A stretch of 64,000 nucleotides of DNA, taken from Sinohyriopsis cumingii. Taxonomy: Eukaryota; Mollusca; Bivalvia; Unionida; Unionidae. Below are positions 59,865 through 64,000 of the stretch, piece after piece. Every line of letters begins with the position of its first letter. Within the stretch, counting starts at the first letter, position 1. The stretch lies in assembly GCA_028554795.2 (NCBI GenBank), contig CM068831.1, positions 58,775,180 through 58,839,179 on the forward strand, in the 5' to 3' direction. Below the pieces are notes generated by a model. It was not told the origin of the DNA. It did no database searches and worked only from the letters and a program-made list of their open reading frames with translations. The position numbers were made by a program, and so were the translations under genes.

Positions 59865-60140
59865 AATCTTCAGCAGTACATGCTTGCACTTTATATGGTC
59901 GTGAACTGCTGTTAATTATTTGTTCAGATTTATATGCAGTTTGCTGTGTACAAAATGTTTGCTGCTGAATGATTGTATGAGTGTTATTGTTATAAGATAA
60001 ATGATTACAAGTACATGAATTATATACTACATATCACGAAACAGAGATTTTTTAATTCTTGTAAATGCCAAAATTTGTGCATTCAAATAAAGTGTCCAAT
60101 GATGTTCGTCCATCGGTGTCGATGAGGACCATTTAATGTC
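59636..60140. other. Gene-free stretch
   Basis: AT-rich, with a (CT)n tract at about 59,831-59,861 and an AATAAA near 60,086. Nothing else supported. Confidence 0.6.
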
Positions 60141-60149
60141 ATCAATTCA

Positions 60150-63100
60150 CTGGGGGTGGGTCCGGAGATGGCTGATCAGTCCGATCCGCGCCCGGGAGAG
60201 TTTATTGCAGTGGGGATATCGATGTACAGGTTGCTGACCGGGAGTTGCGGAACTGTTGTTCCTGGATTTGCGCAGATCACGTTTCTCAGCTGCGTCCACC
60301 AGTCTTTTCTGCTCAAAGGCTGCCGCACCAGCATTTACTTGACTGCGCCAAGCAGATCGGTTAGAAGTGACACTCTCACAGCTGTCAGGATCAATGCCTA
60401 GGTTCTTCAGCGAAGCCTTGAGGGTGTCCTTGTGCCTCTTTTTTTACCACCGTAAGATCTCTTGCCTTGGTGTAGCTCTCCATAGAAGACCTTCTTAGGT
60501 AGGCGTTCTACAGGCATGCGGACAACATGGCCAACCCATCGGAGTTGTGCTTTGCACAGCATGGTGTGGATGCTTGTCATGCCGGCCTTAGTAACAACCT
60601 CTGTGTTCGGTATCTTGTCCTGACATCTGATTTTAAGTAGTTTTCTCAGGGAGCTCATATGGAAGTGGTTCAGTTTTTTAACATGGCGGCTATACAAAGT
60701 CCATGTCTCGCAAGCATAGAGGATGGTGGGAAGAACCACCGCTGCGTAGACTTTGAGTTTGGTGGCAACCCTGATGCCTCTCCTATCCCAGACATTTGAG
60801 TAGAGTCTGCAATCCTGGTGTTGACCTTATCGTCTATGTGGACTGCTTGTGAGAGGGTGCTGCCGATGTATGTGAACCTGTCTACATTTTTGAGCTTTTG
60901 GCCTTTGATAGTGATGGATGGTTCCAGGTAATCTTCTCCAGGACTGGCTGATGCAGAACCTCGGTCTTGCTAGTAGAGATGGTGAGTCCGACGTTGGTGC
61001 ACGCTATGAAAAAGAGGTCCATGCTCTGTTGCATGCCTGCCTCCGTGCTGAAGTTGAGGGCACATTCGTCTGCAAGGAGGGGGTCGCGAATGTTCTCAAC
61101 TTGGACTTTGGTTTTTGACTTGAAGCCTCCTCAGGTTGAACAACGTCCCATCCAGACGGTATCGGAGACCTACTCCAACATAGATGTTCTTGAAAGCATC
61201 CATCAACATTGCGGAGAACATGAGGCTGAAGAGATTGGGGGCTAAGACGCTTCCTTGTTTCACACCATTCGTAACTGCAAAGGGTTCGGAATAGTTACCC
61301 TGGTCCTGGACTCTGGCAAACATGCCATCATGAAACTGCCATACCATTTCAATGAAGACTTCTAGGCATCCAAATTTGGCCATGATCTTCCAAAGGCCTT
61401 CCCGGCTGACAGTATCGAATGCCTTAGTCAGGTCCACGAAGGTGATGTATAGCTGGACATTTTGTTCAAGACCCTTTTCTTGCATCTGCCTGGCAGCAAA
61501 GATCATGTCGATGGTGCCTCTCTCCTTTCTGAAGCCACACTGACTTTCTGGCAGTAGGCAATGATCAAGGTGTTCTGTGAGTCTGTTCAGCAGTAGCCTG
61601 GCGAGGACCTTGCCAGGATGCAGAGTAGAAAGATTCCTCTACGGTTGTCGCAGGATTGGCGGCTGCCTTTGCGTTTATAAATGTGGACGATTGATGCATC
61701 TTTGAATTCCTGGGGTATGCGTTTCATCTTCCACATCCGACAGAACATCTCTGTTAGTCTTTCCACTAGCTTAGGCCCACCAGACTTGTAGATGTTAGCT
61801 GGGATGGAGCCTGCTCCTGGAGCTTTCCCACTAGACAGGAGCTCAATGGTCTTATGAGTTTCCAGCACTGTTGGAGGGTCAGCCAGTCTATCGTTGATCT
61901 CCACCTGGGGTAGACGGTTGATCGCTTCATCGTTGATGGAAGAGGGTCTATTGAGGATACCGTCAAAGTGTTCCACCCAGCGATGCAGTAACGTTTCCTT
62001 CTCGGTTATGAGAGTGCTGCCATCGGAGCTCAAGAGTGTGATTGTGCCTGATGTTACTGGGCCATAAACATCACGAAGAGCACTATAGAAATTCTTCATG
62101 TCGTGTCTTTCGGCAAAAGACTGAATATCATCAGCCTTTCGGCTAAACCATGTGTCCTGCATCTCGCGCAGTTTCTTCTGCACAGCTTGGCGGACTCTGC
62201 TGAAATCATCTTTCTTTGCAGCGGACTTGGGGTTAATGTTGTATGCACCATGGAGACGATGCTTTTCCTCTAGCAAGAACTGTATTTCTTCACAGTTTTC
62301 GTCGAACCAGTCTTGGTGCTTTCGCGCAGTGACGCCAAGGGTTTCAGATGCAGTAGAGTACACCAGATGTTTGAAGGCCGCCCAGCATTTCTCTACGTCG
62401 TTGGTATAAGAGTCTGTGGTTTCTAGCTGGCATGTCAGAGCTTCAGACAGAGCTTGCTCAGTGTAGAGAACTTTCAGCGAATCCAACTCCAGACTCATGA
62501 CGTTCATCGGTGTCATGTCCACTCCAGAAAAAAGGTGTAACTAACTCCAGCTACAGTCAATTGGCCCTCGTCGGCCAAGCGAGTTTCACTCAGGGCTGCT
62601 ATCTCTATCTTGAAGCGAGTAAGTTCTCTTGCAATCAGGGCAGTTCTTCTCTCTGGTCTGTCAGCCTCTGCACGATCCAATAGAGTGCGTATGTTCCTCG
62701 TACCAAGAGTGAGTGGAACATTTTGGGTTTTCTTTGTGTTTCGACCGCAAGAAAGGGATTCCCTCCAGCCGAGGTAAGCTGGTCGGGCAAGATGAAGCAG
62801 GGTTTTTAGGGCACCTTTTCTAACCCTTTCCTCATGATATGGAGGTAATCAGTGCTATCCTGAAAAGGTCTGCTTAGTCGCTCAGACGGCTTCCGACATC
62901 CATTTCTGCTTCAGGTCAATGGAGGACGACCATATGGCCTGAGTCGCCTACGTGCAGGTCCGCCACTACGGCTGCCAGTGCATCCACGTCTGTGGCGACG
63001 CAGCTCGCCCATCACCGCAGGACTTGGGCACGGGTGATGACATAAATGAATTGCGCGTGAGTTGGATTAAAGTGAGGAAGAGTTGTGCTGCGTCAGCCTC

Positions 63101-63600
63101 ACTCTCTAGTCCAGACTCCACTTTGTCCAGTTGCAAGACGTAGTCAAGACGGCTGGAATGGAGACTGGATGAAGTGGATGACCAATGTGTCCTACGTGTC
63201 TTGCCGTGCTCTTAGCGCTCCATATCGCTTTGCTGGATCCGCCTTCCAGCCCGTTGACCAGCTGGTGGTTCCTCCGCGCAGTCCGCCGGGTCCAGTCTTC
63301 ACATGCAATGGGTGACAATCTCTGACTCACAGAGGGTTTGAGACCCGTCGGTTACCCTAAACCTGGTCTGGCTGGACAGTCGAAGCCGTTGCCCGTGGTG
63401 TGGCCGCTGCGCATGCTACAGCTTCTTGAACTATAGGTGAGAGCTGAGCGCCAAGTTGATACCAAAGGTGGACTTACTACCCCCAATGGAGTACGATTGC
63501 TACCCACCAGAGGTACTACCCCTCCATGAGCACCCCTTACACCACTATTCAAACCGAGTGTCCAATACGGATGTTTGAAAAAGACAGACATCAAGTGTCC
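60150..63600 (-). mobile_element. Non-LTR retrotransposon (LINE), degraded
   Basis: Minus-strand order from 63,600 down: a 5' region with short frames; the end of an endonuclease domain (LSETRLADEGQLTVAGVSY, about 62,600-62,540); the linker and reverse transcriptase start (61587-62522, LLSSGKAPGAGSIPANIYK, ASIVHIYKRKGSRQ); RT core (61096-61506, VDLTKAFDTVSREGLWKIM, TNGVKQGSVLAPNLFSLMF). An LLADECALN block near 61,070 stands where the catalytic aspartates are expected. The C-terminal part is 60407-60739 (YACETWTLYSRHVKKLN, QLRWVGHVVRM). Frames are broken, so the copy is dead. Clade not determined. Confidence 0.88.
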
Positions 63601-64000
63601 AAACTGTCAAACCAGTTAAAAATCGCATGATCATGCAAGAATTTGGCATTATAGATTTGTCCTTTTTTTGTTGTTAAAGTTGATGTGCTCCAAACTGATG
63701 ATATTCTGTATAATGTAATGTCATGTTAGTATTTGCAGCATTTTGTACAAATCTGGGATGAATAAAACATGTTGAATATAAAATTCTTACCCAAGATTGA
63801 CGTCGAGAAGCGATACTCCTTGAGAAGTGTATACACATTTTTGTGGATCACCAAAACATTCAAAATCTACTATGAAGCTGAAATCGAGTAATCAGTATCG
63901 ATGGGAATATATTGATTTTGATAGGGAGTATCAGACTCAAGTGGGAGAAGGCAATTAGAAAACATTTACATCGAGAGGGTGTACTCATTCCACCAAATCA
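63601..64000. other. Right edge, no feature seen
   Basis: AT-rich DNA with an AATAAAAC near 63,762; no coding signal. Confidence 0.5.

Overview
The window looks like nuclear DNA of a marine invertebrate, probably a mollusc. It is AT-rich, with long (AT)n, (CA)n, (GATA)n and (CATA)n arrays, short exons with GT..AG introns, tRNA-derived SINEs with an (AAC)n tail, non-LTR retrotransposon remains and two Polinton (Maverick) elements. Species assignment is inference.

Region 1 (1-26,850) holds a tandem cluster of three minus-strand genes of one small family. Each has a TATA box, a ~30-nt non-coding exon 1, and an exon 2 encoding a signal peptide, a basic segment and a six-cysteine core (C-X3-C-X3-C-X17-C-X3-C-X3-C). 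Exons 3 and 4 encode two EF-hands, with the second loop split between them, and exon 5 encodes a short tail. Copy 1 runs off the left edge and is the most diverged. Copy 2 (12,956-16,120) is complete. Copy 3 (20,360-25,892) is a close relative of copy 2 with a TAA stop inside EF-hand 1 and a ~2.2 kb intron expansion that includes a SINE. The duplicated unit extends into flanking DNA on both sides.

Region 2 (26,854-40,782) is a 13.9 kb palindromic Polinton derivative inserted in the second duplication unit. It is flanked by the 6-bp duplication ATCCTG, and the empty site is still visible in the first unit (17,068-17,073). Both ends are Polinton right ends in opposite orientation (TIR, decayed zinc-knuckle gene, decayed start of the polymerase gene). 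The ~3.2 kb centre carries an intact penton-like gene, an intact membrane-protein gene, a piece of the integrase chromodomain and a SINE. It resembles a defective genome with duplicated ends.

Region 3 (41,467-59,002) is a 17.5 kb Polinton with AG..CT termini, TACATA target duplications and ~350-bp TIRs. It carries PolB, integrase with chromodomain, FtsK/A32-type ATPase, adenain-like protease, double-jelly-roll major capsid, penton, core-like proteins and several accessory genes. Most core genes are broken by stops or frameshifts, so this copy is dead. Five genes nearest the ends are followed, about 19-28 nt after their stops, by a sequence matching the metazoan replication-dependent histone mRNA 3' stem-loop, with a purine-rich AAAAGA element behind it. 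Three left-end genes also share a ~24-bp upstream motif plus a TATA-like box. The right end has a divergent promoter with two TATA boxes, a CRE and two CCAAT boxes, like a paired histone promoter. Histone-type 3' processing in a Polinton is the most unusual thing in the window.

Region 4 (59,003-64,000) holds a retroelement RNase H remnant (+) and a decayed non-LTR retrotransposon (-).
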